Positions 30,890 to 40,342 of a stretch of 64,000 nt of DNA are shown here, piece after piece; the first letter of the stretch is position 1; every line of letters begins with the position of its first letter. Both the position numbers and the translations under genes were made by a program. The notes below the pieces were generated by a model, which did no database searches, was not told the DNA's origin, and was given only the letters and a program-made list of their open reading frames with translations. This DNA is from JACCVG01 sp963790245 (lineage in GTDB: Bacteria > Actinomycetota > Thermoleophilia > Solirubrobacterales > Thermoleophilaceae), in contig CAWBNP010000002.1 in the NCBI GenBank assembly GCA_963790245.1, positions 992,001 through 1,056,000 of the forward strand, written 5' to 3'.

Positions 30890-31459
30890 CTAGTCCAGGC
30901 CGCGTGCGACGGGCGCAGTTGGGGCGAGGACCAGCCGCTCGGCCTCGTCGGCGGCGGCGGCGATCAGCGCGGCGACATCCTCGCGGGGCTCGGAGAAGCG
31001 GCCAAGGACGTGGGCCGAAACGATCTCGGGGTCGGTGGTGTCCGGGCGGCCGACGCCGATACGCACGCGGTGGAAGTCCGGACCTCCGATGTCGCGGTTC
31101 AGCGACTTGAGCCCGTTGTGGCCGGCCAGACCGCCGCCGAGGCGTGACCTGACCTCTCCGAACGGGAGATCGATCTCGTCGTGGAGTACGAGCACGCGCT
31201 CGAGCGGGACGCCCGTGGCTCCGCGCGCCGGCCCGACGGCTCGGCCCGACTCGTTCATGAAGGTCTGGGGCAGCAACAGCCCGACCCGGGGGCCGCCGGG
31301 TCCGGTTCGCCCGTCGGTGTAGAGGCCGGCGAACCTCTGCTTGGCGCGCGGCAGCTCCCAGCGCGAGCCGAGCAGGCGGGCAACCTCGAAGCCGATGTTG
31401 TGACGCGTGCGCGCGTACCGGTCGCCGGGATTGCCGAGCCCTACGACCAGCCAGTCCAC
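30890..31459 (-). CDS. pth: Peptidyl-tRNA hydrolase
   Basis: A 189-residue enzyme starting at GTG 31459 that releases peptides from peptidyl-tRNA lost from the ribosome. Motifs: VVGLGNPGDRYARTRHNIGF with the catalytic histidine, QTFMNESGRAVG, LVLHDEIDLPFGEVRSRLGG, AGHNGLKSLNRDIG and HRVRIGVGRPD. The length is normal. It follows rplY by 41 nt. Confidence 0.96.
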   Translation of the reverse strand: MDWLVVGLGNPGDRYARTRHNIGFEVARLLGSRWELPRAKQRFAGLYTDGRTGPGGPRVGLLLPQTFMNESGRAVGPARGATGVPLERVLVLHDEIDLPFGEVRSRLGGGLAGHNGLKSLNRDIGGPDFHRVRIGVGRPDTTDPEIVSAHVLGRFSEPREDVAALIAAAADEAERLVLAPTAPVARGLD

Positions 31460-31500
31460 GGGTGCGGTCCCGCTGCCGGAGCCGCGACGACGAAGGAGCT

Positions 31501-32220
31501 TCAGGAGTCGTCGCCGGCGGAATCGCCGCCGGAATCGCCGCCGTCGTCGGAACCGCCCTCGGCGGAGCCATCGGCGTCTTCCTCGCCCGCGCCCTCGATC
31601 GGCTCGCCGTCCTCGCCGACCAGCTCGGTCTCGACCTCGACCTCGGGCTCCTCGACCTTCGAGGGCACCGAGACCGTTGCGATCACCGTCTCATCGGGAT
31701 CGTCGAGCAGCTCAACGCCGGCAGGAGCCGTGACCTCGCCGAGGGTCATGGTGGTGTTCATCTCCAGGGCGGAGACATCGACGACGATCGACTCGGGAAT
31801 GTCGGTCGGGAGGGCCTCGATGTTCAGCTCGCGAGTCGGCTGCTCGAGCACGCCGCCGTCGCGGACGCCGGGGGAGTTCTCGACTCCCTCGAGCTCAACG
31901 CTGACGGTCGAGTGGATCTTCTCGTCGAGCCGCACCTGGAGCAGGTCGATGTGGGTCACCTCGCCGCGGACGGGATGAAACTGCTGGTCTTTGACGATCG
32001 CGGGACGGGCCTTTGCCCCGGCGATCTCGACGTCGAGCAGCGCCGAGCCGTCGTGGAGCACCCGCCGCAGCTCGCGCTCGGGGACCTTGAAGGTCACGGG
32101 GTCATCGCCGCCGCCGTAGATGATGCCGGGGACGAAACCCTCGCGGCGAAGGCGGCGCGTCGAGCGCGAACCCCTTTCGGAGCGCTCCTCGACTGTAAGT
32201 GTGGGGCGAGCTTGGGCCAT
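31501..32220 (-). CDS. rplY: Ribosomal protein bL25, CTC type
   Basis: A 239-residue protein. The N-terminal 5S-rRNA-binding domain is seen in LTVEERSERGSRSTRRLRRE, GFVPGIIYGGGDDPVTFKV, and the TL5/CTC beta domain ends near IVVDVSALEMNTTMTLGEV. The C-terminal 45 residues are very acidic (EVEVETELVGEDGEPIEGAG, then Asp/Ser/Gly). This long CTC form is typical of actinobacteria, and rplY-pth is a standard gene pair. Confidence 0.95.
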   Translation of the reverse strand: MAQARPTLTVEERSERGSRSTRRLRREGFVPGIIYGGGDDPVTFKVPERELRRVLHDGSALLDVEIAGAKARPAIVKDQQFHPVRGEVTHIDLLQVRLDEKIHSTVSVELEGVENSPGVRDGGVLEQPTRELNIEALPTDIPESIVVDVSALEMNTTMTLGEVTAPAGVELLDDPDETVIATVSVPSKVEEPEVEVETELVGEDGEPIEGAGEEDADGSAEGGSDDGGDSGGDSAGDDS

Positions 32221-32283
32221 CAGCGACGTCGCAGTCTAGCGATCAGGAGGGGTCCCTCGCAGGCGACAGCTATCGCCGCGGCG

Positions 32284-33348
32284 CTAGAAGAGCTGATTCT
32301 CCCCGGCGAAGATCTCCGACACCGAGTCGTCGGTAAATATCCGGCGCACCGAGTCGGTCAGGATGTCCGCGCTGGTCAGCACCTCGATCAGCGGCGGCGC
32401 CCCGGCGCGCAGTGGGATCGTGTCGGTCACGACGATGCTGGTCAGGGGCGAGGCCGCGAGCGTCTCGTAGGCGTTGCCCGAGAAAATGCCGTGGGTGGCG
32501 ACGGCGTGTACCGCGGAGGCGCCCTCGTCGAGCACCGCCTGCGCGGCGGCGGAGAGTGTTCCACCGGTATCGATGATGTCGTCGACGATCACCGCAACCT
32601 TGCCTTCCACGTCGCCGATCACGTAGCCGGTCTGAGCGACCTGGTGGGCGGGCCGCTCCTTCTCGAGCAGCGCGTAGGGCGCCCCGATCTTCTGGGCGAA
32701 CTTGCGTGTCAGCTTCACCCGTCCTGCGTCGGGCGAGATGATCACGCAGTCGTCCCCCGTGCCCGCGATGCGGTCCTTGACGAACTGGGTCAGCACCGGC
32801 ATCGCGGTCATGTGGTCGACCGGCTTGGAGAAGAACCCCTGCATCTGGCCGGCGTGGAGGTCCATCGTGAGCATCCGGTCGATGCCGGCGGTCTCGAGCA
32901 TCTTCGCGACCAGCCGTGCCGTGATCGGCTCGCGCGGGGCGGACTTCTTGTCCTGGCGCGAGTAGCCGTACCAGGGCAGCACCGCGATCACCCGGTGCGC
33001 CGAGGCCCCGACCGCCGCCTCGACCATGACCAGCAACTCCATCAGTGAGTCGTTGACGGTCATATCCGTTTCGTCGTTGCCGCAGGTCGACTGCACGATG
33101 AAGACGTCGGCGCCACGAATCGACTCGGCGTAGCGGCAGTAGACCTCGCCGTCGGAGAACGTCTTCAGCCCCGCGTCGGTCAACCCGACCCCGAGCCGCT
33201 GGGCGATCTTCGTGCCGAGGTCCTTGCTGGACCGGCCGGCGGCGATCATCAGCCGCTTGTCGTAGCCGATCGGCAGACTCGTGTGGGCTGCGTCGAGCGG
33301 CTCGATGCCGGCTCCGGCAATCTGCGTCTGGACCTCGACGCCAGTCAT
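32284..33348 (-). CDS. prs: Ribose-phosphate pyrophosphokinase
   Basis: A 354-residue enzyme that makes PRPP from ribose 5-phosphate and ATP. Signatures: KTFSDGEVYCRYAESIRGAD, the YSRQDKKSAPREPITARLV flexible loop, DLHAGQMQGFF and the PRPP loop VAVIVDDIIDTGGTLSAA. About 30 residues precede the usual start of the family (before RLMIAAGRS), so either there is an N-terminal extension or translation starts later. The ATG at 33348 overlaps the glmU stop (ATGA), favouring the longer form. Confidence 0.95.
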   Translation of the reverse strand: MTGVEVQTQIAGAGIEPLDAAHTSLPIGYDKRLMIAAGRSSKDLGTKIAQRLGVGLTDAGLKTFSDGEVYCRYAESIRGADVFIVQSTCGNDETDMTVNDSLMELLVMVEAAVGASAHRVIAVLPWYGYSRQDKKSAPREPITARLVAKMLETAGIDRMLTMDLHAGQMQGFFSKPVDHMTAMPVLTQFVKDRIAGTGDDCVIISPDAGRVKLTRKFAQKIGAPYALLEKERPAHQVAQTGYVIGDVEGKVAVIVDDIIDTGGTLSAAAQAVLDEGASAVHAVATHGIFSGNAYETLAASPLTSIVVTDTIPLRAGAPPLIEVLTSADILTDSVRRIFTDDSVSEIFAGENQLF

Positions 33349-34727
33349 TCCCCAGCTCGTTCCTTGTCGATCCTCTTCGTGTAACCCTCGATGTTGCGCT
33401 GCTCGGGTCGGCTGATTCCGAGCGCGCCGTCCGGCACGTCCCCGGTGATGACCGATCCGGCGCCAGTGTACGCGTCGCTCCCGACGTTCACAGGCGCGAC
33501 GAACGATGTGTGGACACCTGTTCGGGCCCGCTCGCCGATCGTCGTCCTGTGCTTGGCGAAGCCGTCGTAGTTGGCCGTGATGGCGCCTGCACCGACATTC
33601 GCTCCGGCGCCGACGTCGGCGTCCCCGATGTAGGAGAGGTGCGGGACCTTTGCCCCCGCGCCGAGCTTCGAGTTCTTGATCTCGACAAAGGCTCCCGCCT
33701 TGGCCCCCTCCCCGATCTCGGCGTCGGGTCGTAGGTAGGAGAAAGGGCCGACGGTCGCGCCGGCGTCGACGCGCGCCTGCACGACATGCGAGTGGAGGAC
33801 CGCCGCGCCTTCGCCGACGGACGAGTCGACGATGCTCGTGTGGGGGCCGATCAAGGCTCCCGCGCCGACTTTGGTCGCTCCGGTCAGCAGCACCCCGGCG
33901 CCGATCTCGGCGTCGGGGCCGATCGTCACCTCGGCGTCGATCACGACGCTCTCCGGATGCGCGAAGTAGACGCCCGCAAGCGCGTGCCGCTCGACGATCC
34001 GGCGGCGCGCGATCTGCTCGACCTCCGCAAGCCCGAGCCTCGTGTTCACGCCGAGCGCACTCGAGACGTCGGTCGTGCTCAGCAGCTCGACGCGGAGGCC
34101 ACCCGCCGCTATCGCCGGGAAGACCTTCGTCAGGTACCGCTCGCCGCCGTCCTCGGAGACTTCGTCAAGCGTCGCGAACAACGGCCCTGCGTCGAAGGCG
34201 TAGCACCCGATGTTGATCTCGCGCAGCGCGAGCAGGTCTCCCGCGAGCCCGTCGGTTTCCTTTGTCTCGACGATTCGCTCGAATCCGCCGTCGGCGGCGC
34301 GCACGATCCTCCCGTAACCCGCCGGATCGAGCTGGTCGGTTGTCAGGAGCGTCGCCGCGGCACCCGATTGAGCGTGGGTGGCGACGAGCTCGACGATCAG
34401 GTCGGGCGAGATCAGGGGATGGTCACCCGAGAGCGTTACGACCGTGTCGTTAGGGGCGATCCGGTCACGAGCCGCGAGCACCGCCGCACCGGTGCCCTCC
34501 CCCGTGGCCTGCTCAACGGAGACGACATCGTCGGCAAGCGTCTCGGCCACCCCATCGCCGGGGCGCGAGACAACGAGGATCGGATCAGCTCCGGCCGCCC
34601 GCGCGGCCTCGATCACCCAGTCGAGCATCGAGCGCCCGCAGACAGGGTGGAGGACTTTCGGCAGTGCCGAGCGCATACGCGTCCCGCGGCCTGCCGCCAT
34701 GATCAGGACCGTCGGCGAGTTGCCCAC
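33345..34727 (-). CDS. glmU: Bifunctional UDP-N-acetylglucosamine pyrophosphorylase / GlcN-1-P acetyltransferase
   Basis: A 460-residue enzyme for the last two steps to UDP-GlcNAc, needed for peptidoglycan. The N-terminal uridylyltransferase is seen in LIMAAGRGTRMRSALPKVLH (about 9-28) and TLSGDHPLISPDL. The C-terminal left-handed beta-helix has many hexapeptide repeats (IGPDAEIGAGVLLTGATKVG), and the acetyltransferase site HLSYIGDADVGAGANVGAGA followed by NYDGFAKHRT. It is first in the glmU-prs-rplY-pth array and is divergent from tRNA-Gln. Confidence 0.97.
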   Translation of the reverse strand: MGNSPTVLIMAAGRGTRMRSALPKVLHPVCGRSMLDWVIEAARAAGADPILVVSRPGDGVAETLADDVVSVEQATGEGTGAAVLAARDRIAPNDTVVTLSGDHPLISPDLIVELVATHAQSGAAATLLTTDQLDPAGYGRIVRAADGGFERIVETKETDGLAGDLLALREINIGCYAFDAGPLFATLDEVSEDGGERYLTKVFPAIAAGGLRVELLSTTDVSSALGVNTRLGLAEVEQIARRRIVERHALAGVYFAHPESVVIDAEVTIGPDAEIGAGVLLTGATKVGAGALIGPHTSIVDSSVGEGAAVLHSHVVQARVDAGATVGPFSYLRPDAEIGEGAKAGAFVEIKNSKLGAGAKVPHLSYIGDADVGAGANVGAGAITANYDGFAKHRTTIGERARTGVHTSFVAPVNVGSDAYTGAGSVITGDVPDGALGISRPEQRNIEGYTKRIDKERAGE

Positions 34728-34787
34728 GGGCGGAGGGTACCCGGGTACCCTCCGGAAACGCTCGATCCGTGCTTCACGAGTGTCTAC

Positions 34788-34859
34788 TGGGGAGTGGTCT
34801 AACGGTAAGACGCAGGCCTTTGGCGCCTTGCGATCCGGGTTCGAATCCTGGCTCCCCAG
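34788..34859 (+). tRNA. tRNA-Gln (TTG)
   Basis: A 72-nt tRNA. The acceptor TGGGGAG/CTCCCCA begins with the weak U1-A72 pair and has discriminator G, both typical of glutamine tRNA. The anticodon loop CTTTGGC gives UUG, and the T arm is CCGGGTTCGAATCCTGG. No CCA is encoded. One mismatch is present at the outer end of the anticodon stem. Confidence 0.92.
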
Positions 34860-34865
34860 TTCGCG

Positions 34866-36140
34866 CTAGTCCCCTGCCTTCCCCCGGCGGACCCGCCCGC
34901 CGGCCGCGCCGGGCTCGGTTGCGGGGCCGTGTGGAGTCGCAATGCCCAATACCCGCATCGCCTTGAGGCCGAGGCTCAGCCGCTCGCGGCCGTCGGTCGA
35001 TCCGACCTCGAGGCCGGTCAGGTCGCGGACCCGCTCGAGGCGGTAGCGGATCGTGTGGCGGTGGGTGAACAGCCGCTCGGCAGAGTTGGCGACGCTACCG
35101 TCGACGTCGAGGAAGGTCTCGAGGGTTCTCAGCAGTTCGGTCTCGTACTCCGCGTCATAGGCCAGCAAGGGCGCGACGGTCTCCTCGTAGAACCGCTGCA
35201 GCTCCTGCGGGTCTTCGCTCATCGCCGGGAGCAGCAGCCGGTAGGCGCCGGTCGCCTCGAAGGCGAGCTGATCGTCGCCGTGGGCCTCGGCGACGTTCGC
35301 CGCGAGCAGCGCCTCCGCGCCGGCACGGTGGATGTCTGCGGGATCGTTGGATAGCCGGCTGAAGGCGATCGTGAGCGCGAACCCGTGCAGCGAGGCCTCG
35401 ATCTCGCGCCGGATCGATTGGGCGACCCTAGGCGCGAGCGCGGGATCGGCCCCGGGAACCAGGACGACGAACTCGTCCTCGCGGCTGTCGTCGCCCGGTC
35501 GCGGCAGCCCGCTGGAAAGCGCGACGGCGGCGACCAGGCACGTCCGCTCGACCGGCCGGGCGCCGCGCCCGATCACGACCAGCGCGCGGCGACGCCAATT
35601 GCTCTCCTCGGCGTGCTGGGGTCGCGCTCGAATCACGATCAGCGTCACGCCGGCTCCGAGCTCGGTGCCCAGTTCATTCCCGCGGGCGATGATGTTGTCG
35701 CGATCGGTCAAGCGACGGTCGAGGATGTCGCCGAGCAAATCGCGAATCGCGGCGCCGCTCTCGCGTTCGGGCGCGCTCGTCCGATCGGCTTCGACGGCGA
35801 CCAGCGTCGAGACCATCCGCAGCAGCGCGTCCTGAGGTGGCTGGCCGTGCGGGCGGTAGCGCAACTCGCCGACGGTGAGATCGGCGACCTTCAGATCGAC
35901 CATCAGCCCACCGTCCTCACCGTCCATGACGGCCCGCTCGTCGTCGGGCGAGCGGCACGCAACTGCGAGCACGCTGCCGGAGCCATCGATAACGATCACG
36001 CTCGAAGCCATCGCCCGGCTCGCCGCGCGAACGACCTCGGGCAGGCCGGCGCCCGACTCGAGCGCCGTCGAGACCTCGGCGACGCCTTCGAGCAAGGCGC
36101 CCTCGGCCGGAGCCGCCAGGCGAGGCTGAGCCTTCGGCAT
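34866..36140 (-). CDS. PucR/CdaR-family transcriptional regulator
   Basis: This 424-residue protein starts at ATG 36140 (MPKAQPRLAAP), overlapping by one base the stop of the small membrane protein gene (TGATG); longer in-frame readings are spurious. It has an N-terminal GAF-like sensor region (about 20-130, VVRAASRAMASSVIVIDGSG), a GGDEF-like middle domain (about 165-300) and the C-terminal PucR HTH (SAERLFTHRHTIRYRLERVR, about 365-384). The family senses small metabolites and activates catabolic genes. The ligand is unknown. Confidence 0.87.
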   Translation of the reverse strand: MPKAQPRLAAPAEGALLEGVAEVSTALESGAGLPEVVRAASRAMASSVIVIDGSGSVLAVACRSPDDERAVMDGEDGGLMVDLKVADLTVGELRYRPHGQPPQDALLRMVSTLVAVEADRTSAPERESGAAIRDLLGDILDRRLTDRDNIIARGNELGTELGAGVTLIVIRARPQHAEESNWRRRALVVIGRGARPVERTCLVAAVALSSGLPRPGDDSREDEFVVLVPGADPALAPRVAQSIRREIEASLHGFALTIAFSRLSNDPADIHRAGAEALLAANVAEAHGDDQLAFEATGAYRLLLPAMSEDPQELQRFYEETVAPLLAYDAEYETELLRTLETFLDVDGSVANSAERLFTHRHTIRYRLERVRDLTGLEVGSTDGRERLSLGLKAMRVLGIATPHGPATEPGAAGGRVRRGKAGD

Positions 36141-36355
36141 CAGAACAGTCCGTAGAGGTAGATCGCTCCGAGGCCGACGAGCACGCCGACCGAGATCAGC
36201 GTCACGAGGATGAACAGCGAGAGGAAGCCGGCGGCGACCCGCTCCCAGACACGACCGTAGGACGACACCGCCGGGACGAGGATGAACGCGAGGTATCCAG
36301 CGAGGCCGGCACCGATGGCCACGAAAATGATGAGGTTGATCAGGTTCAGTTCCAC
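36140..36355 (-). CDS. Small two-helix membrane protein
   Basis: A 71-residue protein starting at GTG 36355. Two hydrophobic helices are evident, LINLIIFVAIGAGLAGYLAF and FLSLFILVTLISVGVLVGLG, with a short polar loop between (SSYGRVWER). It begins 8 nt after the ispE stop and is coupled to the PucR gene by TGATG. No family recognised. A longer in-frame reading to 36475 lies inside ispE and is rejected. Confidence 0.68.
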   Translation of the reverse strand: MELNLINLIIFVAIGAGLAGYLAFILVPAVSSYGRVWERVAAGFLSLFILVTLISVGVLVGLGAIYLYGLF

Positions 36356-36363
36356 GCGCGTGA

Positions 36364-37221
36364 CTACGAATTCTGACGGATCGCAGTGACGATCGCCGGG
36401 CCGAAGCCGGGCGGTGGCTCGATCGACCGCGCGGCGAGGGCCGCCGCCTCCCGGTCGCCGAAGACGCCGAAGCACGTCGGCCCCGAGCCGGTGACGCGCG
36501 CCGCCAGCGGCCCAGGGGCACGTAACGCCGCCAGAGCGGCCTCGATCTCAGGGAGCAGTGAGACAGCGGCCCGTTCGAGGTCGTTCTCGAGGCCGCTCGC
36601 GAGCTCGTCCGCTCCGAGCGCAGCCCTCGCACGGACGGCCTCGGGGTCGAGTCGGATGCGGCACGCCGCGATCCGATCGGCCTCAGCGTAGACGGCGGCC
36701 GTGGAGAGCCCGCGACTGTGCGGCAAGAGCACGAGGCCGTAGGAGGGCAAGCCGATCTCCTCGACCTCCTCCCCCATCCCCGTCACGAGCGCGTTCGCGG
36801 GATGCACCTGGCTCGGAACATCGGCACCGACCTCGGCGGCGATCGCTCGCAGCCGCTCGCGATCGAAGGGGTTGCCCGCCCGCCGGTTCGCCACGCGCAG
36901 GACCGCGGCCGCATCGGCGCTCCCCCCTCCCAGACCGGCCGCGACCGGGATTCGCTTCTCGATCCTGACCCGCAGCGGTTCGAGTGGCCGTCCGAGCGCG
37001 GCTTCGAACCGCGCGAGCGCCGCACGGGCGATGTTCTCCCCCGTGACCCCGTCGCAGACGATCTCATGCGAGTCGGCCTCGGCCTCCCCGATCGTCAGCT
37101 CATCCGCGAGCTCGATCGATCCGAACAGCGAGCAGATCTCGTGCAGCCCGTTGGCCCTTCGCCCGCCCACCTGCAGGATCAGGTTGACCTTCGCGGGGGC
37201 CGACTCGCGCGTGGCACTCAT
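36364..37221 (-). CDS. ispE: 4-diphosphocytidyl-2-C-methyl-D-erythritol kinase
   Basis: A 285-residue GHMP kinase of the MEP isoprenoid pathway. Signatures: ESAPAKVNLILQVGGRRANG, the ATP loop PVAAGLGGGSADAAAVLRVA (about 87-106), VGADVPSQV, and VTGSGPTCFGVFG near the C-terminus. The ATG at 37221 overlaps the rsmA stop by ATGA. The rsmA-ispE pairing is conserved in actinobacteria. Open and unbroken. Confidence 0.95.
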   Translation of the reverse strand: MSATRESAPAKVNLILQVGGRRANGLHEICSLFGSIELADELTIGEAEADSHEIVCDGVTGENIARAALARFEAALGRPLEPLRVRIEKRIPVAAGLGGGSADAAAVLRVANRRAGNPFDRERLRAIAAEVGADVPSQVHPANALVTGMGEEVEEIGLPSYGLVLLPHSRGLSTAAVYAEADRIAACRIRLDPEAVRARAALGADELASGLENDLERAAVSLLPEIEAALAALRAPGPLAARVTGSGPTCFGVFGDREAAALAARSIEPPPGFGPAIVTAIRQNS

Positions 37222-38063
37222 CGGCCGAGACACGCCAGTAACTCGCGTCCGAGCGCCTCGCCGAGCGCCTCGAAATCCCGGGGTGCAAGCCGCTCCGCGC
37301 GTGCGTCGGCCGGCATGCCCGATCCCCTCGAGCGCAGCGCGCGCCGCCTCCCTGATGCCCGGCGCTGCGTTGGGCGCCAGCGCCAGCGAGCCGGACAGCG
37401 TTTTGCGGCGATGCGCAAACGCCGCGTGCACGAGCGCCACCAGACCGGGCGCGGGCGGCGGCGCGCGGCGGACCAGCCGGACAAGCGCGGACTCGACGTT
37501 CGGGCGCGGGTGGAAGACGCCGGGGCCAACCCGCCGGACCAGCTTGACCTCGCAGCAGAGTCCGACGATCGCCGATGTCGCGCCGTAGATTCGGGAGCCA
37601 GGCTTGGCGGCGAGCCGCTCGGCGACCTCGCGCTGGACCATCGCGACCCAGAGCACCACATCGGGTGCCTTCATGACCGTGTCGATCACGACCGTCGCCG
37701 CGACCCCATAGGGCAGGTTCGCGACGACCTTGTCGGGCGTTGGGTCGAGCACCCCGAGGTCGAGATCGAGTGCGTCCGAGAGGTGGAGGGTCGTGTTCGA
37801 GAACGGATCGAGCGCCTGCTCGAGTGGCGGGGCGAGCCTCCGATCCACCTCGACGACGTGGAGGTGGCCGACGCGCGCCGCGAGGTACTCGGAGAGAACG
37901 CCGAGCCCGCCGCCGACCTCGAGCACGACATCGCGGGATCGAGCTCGGCCGCGCGCTCGATTACGCCCAGCAGGTTGTCGTCGACGAGGAAGTTCTGCCC
38001 GAGCTCGCGGTTCGGCGAGATCTCGAACTCGCGCATCCGCCGCCGGCTCGCCCCGCCGCTCAC
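37218..38063 (-). CDS. rsmA: 16S rRNA (adenine-1518/1519) dimethyltransferase RsmA/KsgA (two frameshifts)
   Basis: The probable start is GTG 38063 overlapping the tatD stop (GTGA); ATG 38036 is an alternative. Blocks in order: SPNRELGQNFLVDDNLLGVI, then after a break near 37.94 kb VVLEVGGGLGVLSEYLAARV (SAM site), VVANLPYGVAATVV (catalytic NLPY), VQREVAERLAAKPGS and FHPRPNVESALVRL. A second break near 37.31 kb leads to ERLAPRDFEALGEALGRELL. It dimethylates two adenines in helix 45 of 16S rRNA. Confidence 0.9.
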
Positions 38064-38813
38064 CACCGAAAGACGCGCGCCGCGTTGCTCTCGAGCGTGC
38101 CTCTCGAGGTCGGTGTAGGAGACCTCGCGCAGGTCCGCGAGGAACTCGGCCGTCAGCGACGACGTTCGCCGGCTCGTTGGACTCGCGGCGGACCGCCTGA
38201 GGAGACAGGTACGGGGCGTCGGTCTCGACGAGCAGCAGATCGTCGGGCACCGCGCGCGCCGCGTCCTGCAGATCGGTCGCGCCCGGGTAGGTCACGTTGC
38301 CCGCGAACGAGCAGAAGTAGCCCCGCTCGACGCAGTGGTCGAGCCAGTCGGGCGCCGAGAAACAGTGCATCACCACGGTCAGGTCGCGGGCGCGCTCGTC
38401 GAGGACCGCGAAGGTGTCTTCCTCGGCGGCGCGGGAGTGGATCACGAGCGGCAGCTCCAGCCGGCGAGCGAGATCGGCCTGGGCCTCGAACGCGGCCGCG
38501 CTGATCCTCTCGCGGCGCGCGATCGCGGTAGTAGTCCAGGCCGGTCTCGCCGATCGCCCGGACGCGCGGATGGGCTGCAGCGCGCCTCGATCTCGGCCAG
38601 CCCCGCAGAGTCGAACCCGGTCGCCTCGTGGGGATGGCGGCCGACGATCGCGACGATCTCGTCGTGCTTCTCGGCGAGCGCGATCGCCGCCGCGATCGAG
38701 GCCCCGTCCATCCCGACCGTCGCCAGCTTCCGCACTCCGATGGCGCGCGCCCGCGCGACGATCTGCTCGTCGGGAGCCTTGCAGCGGTCGATGTGGCAGT
38801 GGGTGTCGATCAT
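38060..38813 (-). CDS. tatD: TatD-family metal-dependent hydrolase (frameshifted)
   Basis: Starts at ATG 38813 (MIDTHCHIDRCK), which carries the DxHxH metal site. After IVGRHPHEATGF the frame breaks twice near 38.58 and 38.53 kb and continues with AQADLARRLELPLVIHSRAA, VVMHCFSAPDWLDHCVERG and LLVETDAPYLSPQ. A further break near 38.17 kb allows the end to read ESNAARVFRW with TGA at 38060-38062. TatD enzymes are 3'-5' DNA/RNA exonucleases or D-aminoacyl-tRNA-type hydrolases. It is placed between metG and rsmA as in mycobacteria. Confidence 0.88.
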
Positions 38814-38823
38814 GGGCGCCCGC

Positions 38824-40342
38824 TCAGGCGGGAGCGGCTTCGATCCGCGGGAACAGCGGGTCGATCGCCTCGATCGGACCGGCCGGAGGCGCTGCGCCGA
38901 ACGCCGCGGCCTCGATCGTCCGCTTCGATTCCCCCAGGGCATCCAGCAGGGTCGAGGTAGCCGAGGGCATGAACGGATGGAGCATCAGCGACACCGACCG
39001 AATGCCCTCGACCGCCCCATACAGGACGGCGTCGAGCTGCTCGGCCTGGGCCGGATCCTTCGCCATCGTCCACGGCGCCTGGTCTTGGATCCACTGGTTG
39101 AGCCGCCGCACGCGACGCCAGATCTCCTCGAGCGCGCCGCTGATGTCGACCAGATCAAGCCGGCCGCAGACCGCTTCGACGAAGCCGTCGAACTCGGTCG
39201 CGATCTCGGCGGGTGCCTCACAGCCCTCCGGCAGCCGTCCGTCGCGGTAGCGCGCGACCATCGCGAGCGCAGCGGCTCGCGAGGTTGCCGTACTCGTTGG
39301 CGAGCTCGGAGGTGTAGCGCGTCTCGAATCCCTCGGGCGAGACCGTTCCGTCAGCGCCGAAGGAGACCTCGCGGAAGAGGTAGAAACGCAGCGCGTCCGC
39401 GCCGTAGAGCTCGGCGATCCGGAATGGGTCCATCACGTTGCCGAGCGACTTCGACATCTTGTGCTCGTCCATCAGCAGGTACCCGTGTATGTACAGGCGG
39501 GTCGGAACCTCCAGCCCCGCCGCCATCAACAGGGCGGGCCAGTAGACCGCGTGGAACTTGAGGATGTCCTTGGCGAGCACGTGGACGGCCGGCGGCCAGA
39601 ACCGCTCGGTCAGATCCTCGCCCTCGCGCGCGTAGGCGAGCGCCGTGCGGTAGTTGAGCAGCGCGTCGAACCAGACGTAGAACACGTGCTCGGCATCCCA
39701 GGGGACCGGCACGCCCCAGCGCAGGTTGCGCCGCGTCAGCGAAACGTCGGTGAGCCCTCCGCGGATGAACGCGCGCGCCTCGTTGAACCGCTCGCTGGGC
39801 AGCACCCAATCGGGGTGCTCATCGAACAGCCGCTCGAGCGGCTCCTGGAAGGTCGACAACCGGAAGAAGTAGTTGTCCTCCTTCTCGCGCGTCAACTCGA
39901 TCATGTGGATCGGGCATTGGTTCCCGTCGAGGATCTCGGTCTCGGTCTTGAAATCCGCGCAGCGAGGGCAGTACCAGCCCTCATACGTGCCCGAGTAGAC
40001 GTGCCCGGCGTCATAGACGCGCTGGAGCACCTCCTGGACCGCGCCGATGTGCTGCTCGTCGCTGGTGCGGATGAAGAAGTCGTTGGTGACCTCGAGCGCC
40101 TCGGCGAGCTCGCGAAAGCGCGGCGCGTTGCGATCGCCGAGCTCGCGCGGTGTGATGCCGAGCTTCTCGGCCGCCAGCGCGACGGGCTCACCGTGCTCGT
40201 CGGTGCCGGTCAGGAAGAAGACGTCCTCCCCGCGCTGGCGCATGTGGCGGGCGAGGACATCGGCGGCGACCGTCGAGTACGCATGCCCCATGTGGGGCGC
40301 CCCGTTCACGTAATAGATCGGCGTGGTGACGTAGTAGCCCAT
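38824..40342 (-). CDS. metG: Methionyl-tRNA synthetase (one frameshift)
   Basis: A class I synthetase of about 505 residues. YVTTPIYYVNGAPHMGHAYS contains the HIGH-type motif. The zinc knuckle WYCPRCADFKTETEIL with NQCPIH follows, and MDEHKMSKSLGNVMDP carries KMSKS (about residue 298). One break near 39.27 kb separates NEYGNLASR from ALAMVARYRDGRLPEGCEAP, which continues the anticodon-binding domain to 38824. The C-terminal tRNA-binding domain of E. coli MetG is absent, as usual in this group. Confidence 0.95.

Noticed and set aside
38060..38066. Natural fusion of TatD and RsmA
   Set aside because: The frames join only because of an indel in tatD; in the corrected frame tatD ends RVFRW with TGA overlapping the rsmA GTG.
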